Source of the DNA: Pseudomonas californiensis
GTDB lineage: Bacteria; Pseudomonadota; Gammaproteobacteria; Pseudomonadales; Pseudomonadaceae
DNA length: 64,000 nucleotides
Assembly: GCF_021147775.1 (NCBI RefSeq)
Contig: NZ_JAGTPK010000022.1
Location: 1-64,000 of the forward strand
Direction: 5' to 3'
Positions 51,825 to 61,765 of this stretch are shown piece by piece. Each line of letters begins with the position of its first letter. Within the stretch, counting starts at the first letter, position 1. The notes beneath the pieces were generated by a model. It was given only the letters and a program-made list of their open reading frames with translations, was not told the origin of the DNA and made no database searches. Position numbers and translations under genes: made by a program.

Positions 51825-52952
51825 TTACTTGGTAGCGGCTTCGGTTTTTGGTTTGCCGAAGTGCCACTCGTAGACCACGAACTGGAAGTTCTTCAGGTCG
51901 CCTTTCTCGTCGTAGCTCAGCTCGCCCATTGGCGTCTTGAAGGTGCCGGCATGGATGGCAGCTGCCACTTTGGCGGTGTCTTCAGACTTGGCGGCAGCGA
52001 TGCCGTCAGCAACAACCTGAACTGCGGAGTAGGCCGGGTACACGAACGGGCCGCTTGGGTCCTGATTCTTGTCCTTGAATGCCTTGGTCAGCGCCTGGTT
52101 GGACGGGTCCTGGTCGAATGACTTCGGCAGGGTGACCAGCAGGCCTTCGGAAGCATCGCCAGCAATTTGCGAGATGGACTCGTTGCCAACGCCTTCAGGG
52201 CCCATGAACTTGGCGTTCAAGCCTTTTTCCTTGGACTGACGCAGGATCTGACCCAGTTCAGGGTGGTAGCCGCCGTAGTACACGAAGTCGACGTTGGCTT
52301 GCTTGAGCTTGGCGATCAGTGACGAGAAGTCCTTGTCGCCAGCGTTGATGCCTTCGAACACAGCTACTTTGACGCCTTTTTCTTCAAGCGTCTTTTTCAC
52401 AGCGGTAGCAATGCCTTCGCCGTACTGCTGCTTGTCGTGAACGACTGCAACGATTTTCGGCTTGACGACATCGGCGATGTAGTTCCCGGCGGCAGGCCCT
52501 TGAGCGCTGTCCAGACCGATGGTGCGGAACACCAGTTTGTAACCACGAGCGGTGATTTCAGGGCTGGTAGCAGCCGGAGTCACCATGATGATGCCTTCGT
52601 CTTCATAGACGTCGGACGCTGGCTGAGCAGAGCTGGAGCACAGGTGGCCGATGATGTATTTCACGCCGTCATTGACGGCTTTGTTGGCGACTGCAACAGC
52701 CTGTTTTGGATCGCAGGCATCATCGTATTCAACCGCTTCAAGCTTCTTGCCATCCACGCCACCCTTGGCGTTGATCTGCTCGATGGCCATTTTGGCGCCG
52801 TTGAACTGCATGGTGCCGTATTCGGCAACCGGGCCTGTCTTGGGGCCAGCGATACCGATCTTGATGGTGTCAGCTGCGAACGAATGGCTGGCAACCCCCG
52901 CCATAACCAATGCGGCAAACAGCTTGGAAAGCTTCTTGGTACCCTTAGTCAT
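51825..52952 (-). CDS. livK: Branched-chain amino-acid periplasmic binding protein (LivK/BraC)
   Basis: The 375-aa type I periplasmic binding protein has a signal peptide (cut after SHSFA). Typical LivJ/LivK/BraC sequence follows: DTIKIGIAGPKTGPVAEYGTMQFNGAK and AVEYDDACDPKQAVAVANKAVNDGVKYIIGHLCSSSAQPASDVYEDEGI (with the family disulfide Cys pair). It binds Leu/Ile/Val (also Ala/Thr in BraC). The ATG at 52952 follows GTGGAG and starts the signal peptide; a longer open frame upstream is not used. Confidence 0.96.
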   Translation of the reverse strand: MTKGTKKLSKLFAALVMAGVASHSFAADTIKIGIAGPKTGPVAEYGTMQFNGAKMAIEQINAKGGVDGKKLEAVEYDDACDPKQAVAVANKAVNDGVKYIIGHLCSSSAQPASDVYEDEGIIMVTPAATSPEITARGYKLVFRTIGLDSAQGPAAGNYIADVVKPKIVAVVHDKQQYGEGIATAVKKTLEEKGVKVAVFEGINAGDKDFSSLIAKLKQANVDFVYYGGYHPELGQILRQSKEKGLNAKFMGPEGVGNESISQIAGDASEGLLVTLPKSFDQDPSNQALTKAFKDKNQDPSGPFVYPAYSAVQVVADGIAAAKSEDTAKVAAAIHAGTFKTPMGELSYDEKGDLKNFQFVVYEWHFGKPKTEAATK

Positions 52953-53280
52953 GATGCTCCACTCTTGCGTTGTAGTTTTTATAATCCTGCTGGCCAAGGC
53001 TGCAGAACCGGCTTCGACACCGGCCTTTCCCCGCTCCACCAACTGTACCGGAACAGTTTAGAGTGCCGGTGAATCGCTTGGAAAGCGTGGTGCAGGGGAG
53101 TAGGCCGATGCGTGTCGCTTAATCGAAAGAAAGTTACAGAATCCAACCACTTGATCACCTGCATGATCGTCCAGATCCTGGCTGTTAGCTGTCCTTTCCT
53201 GCGATCAATCATTTGCTTCTGGGTTTGTCTGCGGAAAAGGCGGCGCTATCATTGCGCCGATTTTCTTTCTGGTGAAACCC
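52953..53280. promoter_or_regulatory. Promoter region between liv operon and DUF2288 gene
   Basis: This 328-base gap between divergent genes holds the promoters of both. I see no Lrp-type or other known operator clearly, and no small gene. Confidence 0.35.
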
Positions 53281-53580
53281 ATGACGCAAGAACCTAGCAC
53301 CCTCTATGCCAAACTGCTTGGCGAAACCGCATCAATTACCTGGAAAGAATTGCAACCATTCTTTGCCAAGGGTGCCCTGTTGTGGGTCGAGCTGCCGCTG
53401 GATTTGATCGCGGTTGCCGAGGCAGTGGCCGAAAATGACGCATCCAAAGTGTCCGCATGGCTGACTTCAGGTGAGGTCAGCAAGCTCTCTGAAACCAAGG
53501 CGATTGAGCTTCTGGAGACCGATCCTTTGCTCTGGGCAGTGGTAGTGGCACCTTGGGTTTTGATTCAAAACAGAGCGTAG
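53281..53580 (+). CDS. DUF2288-family protein
   Basis: This 99-aa acidic helical protein has the DUF2288 pattern (TWKELQPFFAKGALLWVELPLDLIAVAEAVAENDASKVSAWL... LLWAVVVAPWVLIQ). It is a cytoplasmic protein of unknown function, common in proteobacteria. The ATG at 53281 begins the conserved region; an upstream in-frame start adds only three residues. Confidence 0.85.
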   Translation: MTQEPSTLYAKLLGETASITWKELQPFFAKGALLWVELPLDLIAVAEAVAENDASKVSAWLTSGEVSKLSETKAIELLETDPLLWAVVVAPWVLIQNRA

Positions 53581-53734
53581 CGCTGAGTCGCGCTCTTTTT
53601 CGGTGCGAAATGGCGTGCCGGGTTGGGTGAGAAGGTAACTGCGCAAGCGTTGACGTAGCAAAAAACCACAGCGCCAGCGCAGCCCATGTGATGCGCGGCG
53701 TTCGATTATTGAGCAACTGCCAGCGGCGACTCTC

Positions 53735-56050
53735 TTAATCGGTCCAGCGCGAGCGCTGGGTGCGTGACGAATTGCGCACGGGGGCCACATGCTCGCCGCC
53801 GGGCAGGTCAGGAAACAGATCCAGAGATCTCGGTACGTCGGGCACTGGCTGCTTGACTTCGAGCATCATCGAGGCGGGCCAGAGGCTGACCGGTTCACGC
53901 TCGTTCATCTGCCTGATCAGAGGCAGTATGCGCTCCAGAGGCTGCGGCTTGCTGAACAGATAGCCCTGTACGTAATCGCAGCCATACTGGCTGAGAAATT
54001 CAAGCTGCGCGGGTGTTTCGACGCCCTCTGTGACTACCTTGAGTCGCAAAGTGTGCGCCATGACGATAATGGCCTGGACGATTTCCATGTCCTGCGGCGA
54101 TTTGGGGATGTCGATGATGAATGACCGGTCAATCTTCAACGTATCCAGCGGCAGACGCTTGAGATAAGCCAGTGACGAATAGCCGGTGCCGAAGTCGTCG
54201 ATCGACAGTGACACGCCCAGGCTGCGGATATGCTTGAGCATCAGGATGGTGTTGCTGATGTTGCCCATCAGAGCGTTTTCGGTCACTTCCAACTCCAGGC
54301 GGCCCGGCGCGACATTGGCGTCCGCCAGCGCTTGCTCCACCTCGTCGGCGAGTTCGTCCCTGCTCAGATTGAGTGCAGAGCAGTTCACGCTGATGATCAG
54401 CTCTTCCAGGCCGTCCATGCGCAGCGCTCCGAGGTCGTGGCACGCGCGGCGCAGCACCCAGTTGTCCAGTTCGGCAATCAGCCCGTTGGCTTCGGCGATG
54501 CTGATGAAGCGGTCCGGTACCAGCAGGCCATGCTGCGGATGGTTCCAGCGCACCAGCGCCTCGAGCTTGGCGACGTGCCCGGTGCGCAGGTCGACAATCG
54601 GCTGGTAATAGACCTGCAGACCAATTTCTTCACGTAGCGCATTCCGCAGTTCTTCCTCAAGGTGCAGCTCAAGGCTGGCCCTGGTCTTGAGTGCGGGGCT
54701 AAAGAAGTTGACCCGGTTACGACCGTTGCCCTTGGACTGATAAAGCGCAAGGTCCGCATGTTTCAGCAGTTCGTCGCACGTTGAACCATCGCGAGGGAAT
54801 ACGGCGATACCGATACTGGTGGTCATCACCATGCGCCGTCCTGCGAGCGCGATGGTTTCCTTCATCTTCAGCATGACCCGGTGGGCCAGGTGGCGTGCCT
54901 CCTCGTAGTTGGGGATGCTCAACAGAATGCAGAACTCGTCGCCCCCGAAGCGTGCCACCACGTCCTGCACACGTGTGGCGCTGCGAATGCGCTCGGCAAT
55001 GACCTTGAGAAGCTCATCACCTGCGTCATGGCCCAGGCTGTCGTTGATGCGCTTGAAGTGATCGATGTCGAGAAACATCACTGCCAGCATGCCGTTGCTC
55101 ACGGTATGTTCCAGCAGCCTCTCTGCAAATATCTGGTTGAAGCCGCGACGGTTGATGAGGTTGGTCAGTGGGTCGTAATGCGCTACCTGTTGCAGCGATA
55201 CGCGCGCCTGATCCAGCTGGCTAAGCAGGGCGTTGACGCGTTGCAGGTCGTGTTCCTTGCTTTGCAGTTTCTTGTCTGCCATCGCAGCGCTGATGCTGCC
55301 TGCGATAATCAGCAGGGTGATGATCGCAATGGTCAGCCCCAACTGCTGACTGTTTTCGGTACTCGGGATGTGCAACTCCGCGCCTGCGGGCATCACCAGT
55401 TGCAACGCGCGCATGCCCATCAGATGCATGGTCAGCAGACCTGCACCCAGCAGCAGGCTGACGCCGTAACGATACATCTGATGAAACATGCCGCTGCTCT
55501 GGCGCAAATGCCGGGACAGGGTGAGCAATGCGATACTGTCCAAAATGGCGACGACAATGGACAGTCCGAACATGCGCGGCTCGTAAAACTGCCTGGCATC
55601 CGAGTGCATGGCAGCCATGCCCAGGTAGTGCATCGCGCTGATACCAATACCCATGACCACGGCACTGATCAGGCAGCGTTTGACCGTCAGCGTCGGAAGA
55701 GTCAGCGCTTTCATGGCGACCAGTGCGGTGACCAGCACGATCAGCAGCGAGGCCAGGGTAATGCCCAGGTCGTAGGTGATAGTCAGCGGTGCCTGGAAAG
55801 CCAGCATGCTGATGAAATGCATGGCCCAGACGCCCCCCGCCAGGCATAACGCCCCCAGCGCTTTCCAGACCCGGCGGCTTCGCGTGGCATCGACCTGAAT
55901 GACGCGGTCAGCAATATCCAGCGTGGCGAAACATGCAGCGCAAGCTACCCCAAATGCCAGCGCTACCAGAAACAGATTGTGACTACAGTTGATCAACAAT
56001 TGCCCATCCGCCGGGACACCGGCGAACATCTTCAAACCCAGCCACTCCAT
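53735..56050 (-). CDS. MHYT-GGDEF-EAL cyclic-di-GMP protein
   Basis: The 771-aa protein has an N-terminal MHYT sensory membrane domain (seven hydrophobic segments; MHF/MHY/MHL histidine-methionine motifs thought to bind copper). A diguanylate cyclase domain follows with intact RFGGDEF, then a phosphodiesterase domain with intact EALVRWNHP and the downstream DDFGTGYSSL. Both c-di-GMP activities could be present. The MHYT domain is the first ~240 residues. The internal start at 56050 is preferred because it begins the membrane domain. Signals sensed (oxygen, CO, NO or metals) are only family-based guesses. Confidence 0.93.
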   Translation of the reverse strand: MEWLGLKMFAGVPADGQLLINCSHNLFLVALAFGVACAACFATLDIADRVIQVDATRSRRVWKALGALCLAGGVWAMHFISMLAFQAPLTITYDLGITLASLLIVLVTALVAMKALTLPTLTVKRCLISAVVMGIGISAMHYLGMAAMHSDARQFYEPRMFGLSIVVAILDSIALLTLSRHLRQSSGMFHQMYRYGVSLLLGAGLLTMHLMGMRALQLVMPAGAELHIPSTENSQQLGLTIAIITLLIIAGSISAAMADKKLQSKEHDLQRVNALLSQLDQARVSLQQVAHYDPLTNLINRRGFNQIFAERLLEHTVSNGMLAVMFLDIDHFKRINDSLGHDAGDELLKVIAERIRSATRVQDVVARFGGDEFCILLSIPNYEEARHLAHRVMLKMKETIALAGRRMVMTTSIGIAVFPRDGSTCDELLKHADLALYQSKGNGRNRVNFFSPALKTRASLELHLEEELRNALREEIGLQVYYQPIVDLRTGHVAKLEALVRWNHPQHGLLVPDRFISIAEANGLIAELDNWVLRRACHDLGALRMDGLEELIISVNCSALNLSRDELADEVEQALADANVAPGRLELEVTENALMGNISNTILMLKHIRSLGVSLSIDDFGTGYSSLAYLKRLPLDTLKIDRSFIIDIPKSPQDMEIVQAIIVMAHTLRLKVVTEGVETPAQLEFLSQYGCDYVQGYLFSKPQPLERILPLIRQMNEREPVSLWPASMMLEVKQPVPDVPRSLDLFPDLPGGEHVAPVRNSSRTQRSRWTD

Positions 56051-56286
56051 AGCAAGCCCTATCGATCGACTACCAGGGCGCCAAGGCAAAAGGCCTGGCG
56101 ATTCGGGGTGAGTATAGAAGCTGTTGCCAAGATGCCAGTACGAAGTCTGATCAATCTGACAAAGCGTCAATAACGAATGCTTATAAAAAAAACCATGAGC
56201 CCTGATCAGCTTTACGAATGTTTACAGACAGTTGGTCCAAGGGCTTCTAGATTGATGCGATTACAAAAAAAGGGATGGACGCCTCG

Positions 56287-57657
56287 ATGAGCAAGCCCCT
56301 GCTGGATAATTCCACTCAGGCCGCCAATGCCTGGCGTGTTCTGTTCCTGTTGTTTCTGGCCAATTTGTTCAATTTTTTTGATCGCACGATCCCGGCCATT
56401 ATCGTTGAGCCCATTCGCAAGGAATGGCACCTGAGTGATTTCCAGTTAGGCATGCTGGGAACTGCCTTCACGCTGGTGTATGCCATCGCCGGTCTGCCAT
56501 TGGGCCGTATGGCTGACACGGGCTCGCGCAAAAAGCTGATGGGCTGGGGGCTGGCTGTGTGGAGCGGCCTCACGGCGGTCAATGGTATGGCGAACAGTTT
56601 CTGGACGTTCTTGTTGGTGCGTATGGGCATTGGGATCGGTGAGGCGAGTTACGCGCCAGCCGCCAACTCGCTGATCGGTGATCTGTTCCCGGCACACCGG
56701 CGTTCGCGGGCCATGGGCATCTTCATGCTCGGGCTGCCTCTGGGCCTGTTGCTGGCTTTCTTTACCATTGGTGCGATGGTCAAGGCGTTCGACAGTTGGC
56801 GCGCGCCATTCTTTATCGCGGCGGTACCGGGCCTGTTGCTGGCCGTTTTCATTTTCTTCATCAAAGAGCCTAAGCGGGGCGCGGCGGAAAGCGTGCGCGT
56901 GTCCGAGGCCAGGATCGAGAAACCGATCCGACGGGTGCTGTCGATCCCCACGTTTCGCTGGCTGGTGCTGGGCGGTCTGACGTTCAACTTCGCAACCTAC
57001 GCTTGCAACTCGTTCATGGTGCCGATGCTGCAACGCTACTTTCTTTTGCCGTTACAGGAAGCGGCGGTCGCGACCGGCGTGATTGTCGGCGTGACCGGGC
57101 TGTTCGGGCTGACACTGGGTGGCTGGATTGCGGACAAGCTGCATCAGCGTTCCTCCAGCGGTCGCTTGCTGTTTGCAACGTTCAGCATGTTGGTCGCTGC
57201 CGTAGCGACGGGCTATGCGCTGCATGCCGGACGGATCGAGATTGGTCTGTTTGTGGGCGTGTTCAGCCTTGGATGGCTGTTTGCGTATAACTTTTACACC
57301 TGCGTATACACCGCGATCCAGGACGTGGTTGAACCCCGTTTGCGCGCAACGGCGATGGCGTTGTTCTTTGCGGGGCTGTACTTGCTGGGCGGAGGGCTGG
57401 GGCCGGTGGTGGTTGGTCTGTTGTCCGATCATTTTGCCCACGCAGCCATGGCGGTCGCGGGTGTCGAACAGATGAATGAGAGCTTCAAGGCCATCGGCCT
57501 GCACGACGCGATGTACCTGATACCGGCGGCGTTGTTCATGACGCTGGTGTTTCTGTTCCAGGCGTCGCGCTGTTTCAGCCGCGACGCCGAGCGCATGAAG
57601 GCCCAAATGGTGGCAGAAGAGCCCGCGCTCGCGGTGGTGGAGGGTAAGCCTGCTTGA
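56287..57657 (+). CDS. Major facilitator superfamily transporter
   Basis: The 456-aa protein has 12 hydrophobic segments. MFS signatures are seen: NLFNFFDRTIPAIIVEPIRKEWHLSD (loop 1-2) and GRMADTGSRKKLMGWGLAVWSG (the cytoplasmic loop between TM2 and TM3). This is the anion/sugar-type (spinster-like) MFS group. ATG 56287 lies behind AGGGATGG at acceptable distance; ATG 56275 directly abuts AGGG and is less likely. The substrate is unknown. Confidence 0.86.
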   Translation: MSKPLLDNSTQAANAWRVLFLLFLANLFNFFDRTIPAIIVEPIRKEWHLSDFQLGMLGTAFTLVYAIAGLPLGRMADTGSRKKLMGWGLAVWSGLTAVNGMANSFWTFLLVRMGIGIGEASYAPAANSLIGDLFPAHRRSRAMGIFMLGLPLGLLLAFFTIGAMVKAFDSWRAPFFIAAVPGLLLAVFIFFIKEPKRGAAESVRVSEARIEKPIRRVLSIPTFRWLVLGGLTFNFATYACNSFMVPMLQRYFLLPLQEAAVATGVIVGVTGLFGLTLGGWIADKLHQRSSSGRLLFATFSMLVAAVATGYALHAGRIEIGLFVGVFSLGWLFAYNFYTCVYTAIQDVVEPRLRATAMALFFAGLYLLGGGLGPVVVGLLSDHFAHAAMAVAGVEQMNESFKAIGLHDAMYLIPAALFMTLVFLFQASRCFSRDAERMKAQMVAEEPALAVVEGKPA

Positions 57658-57681
57658 GCGTGCCGGCTCCTTTATATCCAC

Positions 57682-57710
57682 AAACGGAACGCCGTCCGGT
57701 TGACTCCCAC
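57682..57710 (-). repeat. REP-like dispersed repeat, inverted partial copy
   Basis: Read on the minus strand this is GTGGGAGTCAACCGGACGGC followed by GTTCCGTTT, closely matching 28829-28860. It lies in the gap between the MFS and rapA genes. Confidence 0.65.
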
Positions 57711-57806
57711 AGGGCCTGAGCACTGTGGGGGCAATGAGCGACGTTGCTCGCGAAGGGTTGCGTCAGCAGGCGGACTCCGTCAGGCGCCCCTGACTACAGG
57801 CTGAAA

Positions 57807-60653
57807 TCAGCCTGCCACCAGTACCCTGATCGCTTCCAGACGCAGCGCAGCCTTGTCCAGCATGGCCAGACCCTGTTCACGCTGGGTGCGCAGGGCGACC
57901 AGCTCGCTGTCACGAACGGTCGGGTTGACCGCTTGCAAGGCGGTCAGACGCGCCAGCTCTTCTTCGGTGTCGGCTGCAAGGCGACGTTGTGCCTCTGCGA
58001 CACGCTCAGCGTGCTTTGGCGTGATCTTTTCTTCGCCCGCGTTGATTCGAGGGGTCAACAGATCGCGCTGGGCCTGGATGAACTTGTTGGCGCTGGCACG
58101 AGGCACGCTTTCCAGCTGATCATTGAGTGTGTTGAAAGACACACGGCTCGACAGGTCGTTGCCGTTGGCATCCAGCAGGCAGCGCAACGCAGCCGGCGGC
58201 AGATAGCGGCCCAACTGCAGTGAGCGAGGAGCGACCACTTCGCTGACGTAGATCAGCTCAAGCAACACGGTACCTGGCTTGAGTGCCTTGTTCTTGATCA
58301 GCGCCACAGCGGTGTTACCCATGGAGCCGGACAGCACCAGATCCATGCCGCCTTGAACCATCGGGTGCTCCCAGGTGATGAATTGCATGTCTTCGCGAGA
58401 CAGCGCCTGATTGCGGTCGTAGGTGATGGTCACGCCTTCGTCGTCGCCCAATGGGAAACTGGCGTCGAGCATTTTTTCGCTGGGCTTGAGGATCAGGGCG
58501 TTTTCGGAGTGATCTTCGCTGTCGATGCCAAACGCGTCGAACAGGGTTTCCATATAAATCGGCAGGCTGAACTGATCATCCTGTTCAAGAATCGCCTCGA
58601 CCAGCGCTTCACCTTCGCCCGCACCACCGGAGTTGAGCTCCAGCAGACGGTCGCGGCCGGTATGCAGCTCGCCTTCAAGACGCTCACGCTCGGCGCGTGC
58701 GTCATCGATCAGGCTTTGCCATTCGTCGTCGTCACCGCTTTCCAGCAGCGGCAGCAGGCGTGGGCCGAACTGATGCTGCAAGGCGTTGCCGGTGGGGCAG
58801 GTATTGAGGAACGCGTTAAGCGCCTCGTGGTACCACTGGAACAGCCGCGCCTGCGGGCTGGTTTCCAGAAAGGGCACGTGCAACTCGATGGTGTGCTTCT
58901 GGCCGATACGGTCCAGACGACCGATGCGCTGTTCCAGCAGGTCGGGGTGCGACGGCAGGTCGAACAGCACCAGGTGGTGCGAGAACTGGAAGTTGCGGCC
59001 TTCACTGCCGATTTCCGAACAGATCAGTACTTGGGCGCCAAACTCTTCGTCCGCGAAGTAAGCGGCGGCGCGGTCACGCTCGAGAATGTTCATGCCTTCG
59101 TGGAAGACCGTGGCCGGAATACCGGAGCGAACGCGCAGCGCGTCTTCCAGATCCATGGCAGTTTCAGCGTGGGCGCAGATGACCAGCACCTTGACGCGCT
59201 TGAGCATTTTCAGGGTGTCGATCAGCCAGTCGACACGCGGGTCGAAGCGCCACCAGCGTTCCTCTTCGCTGACTTCCGACAACGACTGGAAGCTGACTTC
59301 CGGGTACAGATCAGCGTGCTCGCCAATCGGCAACTCAAGGTATTCGGCAGGGCAGGGCAGCGGATACTGATGCAGTTTGCGCTCCGGGAAACCGCGCACG
59401 GCAGCGCGCGTGTTGCGGAACAGCACGCGGCCAGTGCCGTGGCGGTCCAACAGTTCGCGAATCAGGCGTGCCTTGGCTTCGTCGTCGCCCGCATTGACTG
59501 CGGCCAACAATGCATCGCCTTCTGCACCGAGAAAACCGTGGATGGTTTTCTGGGCATCCGCGGATAGTTTGCCCTCGTCCAGCAGTTCCTGAACGGCCTG
59601 GGCAACCGGGCGATAGTTGTCGCTTTCGGCGCGGAAGGCCTTCAGGTCGTGGAAACGGTTCGGGTCCAGCAGGCGCAGACGTGCGAAGTGGCTGTCCTGG
59701 CCGAGCTGTTCCGGCGTAGCCGTCAGCAGGAGCACGCCAGGGATGACCTCGGCCAGTTGCTCGACCAACGAGTACTCGGCGCTGGCTTTTTCTTCGTGCC
59801 AGACCAGGTGATGCGCTTCATCGACCACCATCAGGTCCCAACCCGCCGCGAACAGGGCGTCCTGCGCCTTTTCGTCGCTGACCAGCCATTCCAGCGCGAC
59901 CAGCGCCAGTTGCGTGTCTTCGAACGGGTTGCCAGCATCGCTTTCCATGAAGCGCTCGGCATCGAACAGGGCGACCTGAAGGTTGAAGCGACGGCGCATT
60001 TCCACCAGCCATTGATGCTGGAGGTTTTCGGGAACCAGAATCAGCACGCGGTTGGCGCGACCCGACAGCAACTGGCGGTGAATCACCAGACCGGCTTCGA
60101 TGGTTTTACCCAGGCCCACTTCGTCAGCCAGCAGAACACGTGGTGCGATACGGTCCGCTACTTCGCGAGCAATGTGCAGCTGGTGCGCGATAGGCTGCGC
60201 ACGTACGCCGCCCAGGCCCCAGAGCGAGGACTGCAGCTGGCGGCTGGTGTGTTCGAGGGTGTTGTAGCGCAACGAGAACCATGACAGCTGGTCGATCTGG
60301 CCAGCAAACAGACGATCGGTCGCCAGACGGAACTGAATGAAGTTCGACAACTGGGTTTCTGGGAGCGTGACCGCTTCGTTCTGTGCGTTCAGGCCGTGAT
60401 ATACCAGCAGACCGTCGACGTCATCGACCTCGCGCACGGTCATCTTCCAGCTTTCGAAGTGAGTGATCACGTCGCCCGGAGAAAAACGCACGCGGGTGAG
60501 CGGTGCATTACGCAGTGCGTACTGGCGCGTGTCGCCAGTGGCCGGATAGAGCACGGTCAACAAGCGGCCATCCTGTGCCAGAACGGTGCCCAAACCCAGC
60601 TCGGCTTCGCTGTCGCTAATCCAGCGTTGCCCCGGTTGATACTGCTGCGCCAT
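57807..60653 (-). CDS. rapA: RNA polymerase-associated ATPase RapA (HepA)
   Basis: The 948-aa Swi2/Snf2-type ATPase recycles RNA polymerase after transcription. The N-terminal Tudor-like part (GQRWISDSEAELGLGTV) is followed by Walker A LADEVGLGKTIEAG (about 170) and motif II VVDEAHHLVW (DEAH). C-terminal helicase motifs include GRNFQFSHHLVLFDLPSHPDLLEQRIGRLDRIGQ. The start at 60653 fits RapA homologues. The same strand order (rapA then small genes, phrS, phaJ1) is found in P. aeruginosa. Confidence 0.95.
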   Translation of the reverse strand: MAQQYQPGQRWISDSEAELGLGTVLAQDGRLLTVLYPATGDTRQYALRNAPLTRVRFSPGDVITHFESWKMTVREVDDVDGLLVYHGLNAQNEAVTLPETQLSNFIQFRLATDRLFAGQIDQLSWFSLRYNTLEHTSRQLQSSLWGLGGVRAQPIAHQLHIAREVADRIAPRVLLADEVGLGKTIEAGLVIHRQLLSGRANRVLILVPENLQHQWLVEMRRRFNLQVALFDAERFMESDAGNPFEDTQLALVALEWLVSDEKAQDALFAAGWDLMVVDEAHHLVWHEEKASAEYSLVEQLAEVIPGVLLLTATPEQLGQDSHFARLRLLDPNRFHDLKAFRAESDNYRPVAQAVQELLDEGKLSADAQKTIHGFLGAEGDALLAAVNAGDDEAKARLIRELLDRHGTGRVLFRNTRAAVRGFPERKLHQYPLPCPAEYLELPIGEHADLYPEVSFQSLSEVSEEERWWRFDPRVDWLIDTLKMLKRVKVLVICAHAETAMDLEDALRVRSGIPATVFHEGMNILERDRAAAYFADEEFGAQVLICSEIGSEGRNFQFSHHLVLFDLPSHPDLLEQRIGRLDRIGQKHTIELHVPFLETSPQARLFQWYHEALNAFLNTCPTGNALQHQFGPRLLPLLESGDDDEWQSLIDDARAERERLEGELHTGRDRLLELNSGGAGEGEALVEAILEQDDQFSLPIYMETLFDAFGIDSEDHSENALILKPSEKMLDASFPLGDDEGVTITYDRNQALSREDMQFITWEHPMVQGGMDLVLSGSMGNTAVALIKNKALKPGTVLLELIYVSEVVAPRSLQLGRYLPPAALRCLLDANGNDLSSRVSFNTLNDQLESVPRASANKFIQAQRDLLTPRINAGEEKITPKHAERVAEAQRRLAADTEEELARLTALQAVNPTVRDSELVALRTQREQGLAMLDKAALRLEAIRVLVAG

Positions 60654-60885
60654 GCTGCCTGTCTCCGCCTTGAAAAAGCCGACTATGTTAACGGAACGCG
60701 CCTTGAAGACCAAAGGTCGAGTTGAAAAACACCTCCCAACGGCCTCGTGAAATCAAAATTCACGCTAAATGGCACTAAATCCATTAAATATAGTCAAAAA
60801 AAACCGGTTAAATTATTACAACCTATTACAGGTCGGTTCAAGTTGACGAGTCTGCGGCCGAAGGCCTGATAAGAGGAGAGAAACC

Positions 60886-61233
60886 ATGCTGCAACCGATG
60901 CTTCCATTAAGTGTGGTACCCGTGACCTCGCAGTTGGACCCAGCCAAGCGCATGCCGGAAATTCCGCCCGTTGCGCCTGTGCAGCAGAGCTCCAGTGAGA
61001 CGTCCATTGATCTGCGCAACGAAGACACCGAGCGCAGCGCCCTGTTGCTGCGCGAAGAACAGCAGCGTCAGCAGCAACAGCAACAACAACAGGCCCGCAC
61101 TTTTGAAGAGAGCGAGGAATATCAGGGGTTGATCATCCCCGGCGATTCGCTGAATGCCGACAACACGGTGCCGGTTGTGCCGTTGATCGATGACGAGCCG
61201 CGTCAGGGGCTTTGGGTCGATATCCAGATATGA
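60886..61233 (+). CDS. Conserved hypothetical protein with polyglutamine tract
   Basis: The 115-aa protein follows AAGAGGAGAG. It has a proline-rich N-terminus, a central charged helix (RNEDTERSALLLREEQQRQQQQ) with a run of about eight Gln, and a C-terminal acidic segment. It is conserved in position between rapA and phrS. I recognise no function. The Gln run is encoded by CAG/CAA repeats and could vary in length. Confidence 0.7.
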   Translation: MLQPMLPLSVVPVTSQLDPAKRMPEIPPVAPVQQSSSETSIDLRNEDTERSALLLREEQQRQQQQQQQQARTFEESEEYQGLIIPGDSLNADNTVPVVPLIDDEPRQGLWVDIQI

Positions 61234-61375
61234 CACGCAGCACCCCTTCAGAGGAGCCGCGGTCCTTGAGTGCCTGTTCCGGTTACGTTCCTTCTGCCTT
61301 GTGATCCCTGCTGGCCTTCGCCGACGCTATTCAGCATTATTGGCGCTGATTCCGAGTGTTCGAGAGCTGCAAGAC

Positions 61376-61534
61376 ATGAGCGACGATGACAAATTGATCG
61401 ACCTTGGCGCCGAGCGCGCCAAGCGGGTCCATGACCTGAACGACAAACGACTCAACGAAGTGCGCAACGCCTTCGAACAGGCCATGCCATTGAGCACCGC
61501 TAAAAAGCCCAAGAAAAAGCCGAAAAAACGCTGA
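61376..61534 (+). CDS. Small basic protein with KKPKKKPKK tail
   Basis: This 52-aa protein has an acidic N-terminus (MSDDDKLIDLGAERAKRVHDLNDKR), a helix, and a very basic tail (KKPKKKPKKR). The start codon at 61376 has only a weak upstream AG-rich site (GAGAGCTGCAAGAC). Pseudomonads commonly encode this type of small protein here. It may bind nucleic acid, but no function is known. Confidence 0.6.
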   Translation: MSDDDKLIDLGAERAKRVHDLNDKRLNEVRNAFEQAMPLSTAKKPKKKPKKR

Positions 61535-61590
61535 TCTGGCGTCCCGATTGACCCGATCCTGTGATGTCCGCCGTGTTTTGGCGAGGATTA

Positions 61591-61604
61591 CTGATCTGGG
61601 TCAA
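61591..61604 (+). promoter_or_regulatory. Candidate Anr (FNR-type) box
   Basis: CTGATCTGGGTCAA matches the Anr/FNR consensus TTGAT-N4-ATCAA at 8 of 10 positions. It lies about 42 bases before the expected 5' end of the phrS-like RNA, the usual distance for an Anr-activated promoter. Confidence 0.65.
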
Positions 61605-61663
61605 GTTTTCTGCATGCCATTGCGGTTAGCCTGAGTCCATTGAACACAATGGAAGACGTTCCG

Positions 61664-61765
61664 ATGTTCAACTTCGTCTCCGGCTCAAACCCTATGACGA
61701 AAAAAGGCAGGCGCATTATCGACTGCCTGCCTTCTGCCAATGAGCACGCAAGGCACTTGGGGTGA
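61664..61765 (+). CDS. 33-aa peptide ORF inside the phrS-like RNA
   Basis: ATG at 61664 follows GGAAGACGTTCCG, a plausible Shine-Dalgarno at usable distance. The 33-codon frame ends with TGA inside the 5' arm of the terminator. The peptide contains a basic block (TKKGRRII). P. aeruginosa PhrS also carries a short ORF (37 codons), so coding and regulatory roles may be combined in one RNA. Expression is unproven. Confidence 0.45.
   Translation: MFNFVSGSNPMTKKGRRIIDCLPSANEHARHLG
61704..61733 (-). terminator. Hairpin with T-run facing the hopAK1-like gene
   Basis: AAGGCAGG (61704-61711) / CCTGCCTT (61726-61733) is followed on the minus strand by TTTTTC. It would end transcription of the effector gene, and it also forms a stem in the phrS-like RNA. 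Confidence 0.65.

Noticed and set aside
58353..59567. 404-codon plus-strand frame inside rapA
   Set aside because: It is antisense shadow of the RapA C-terminal half.
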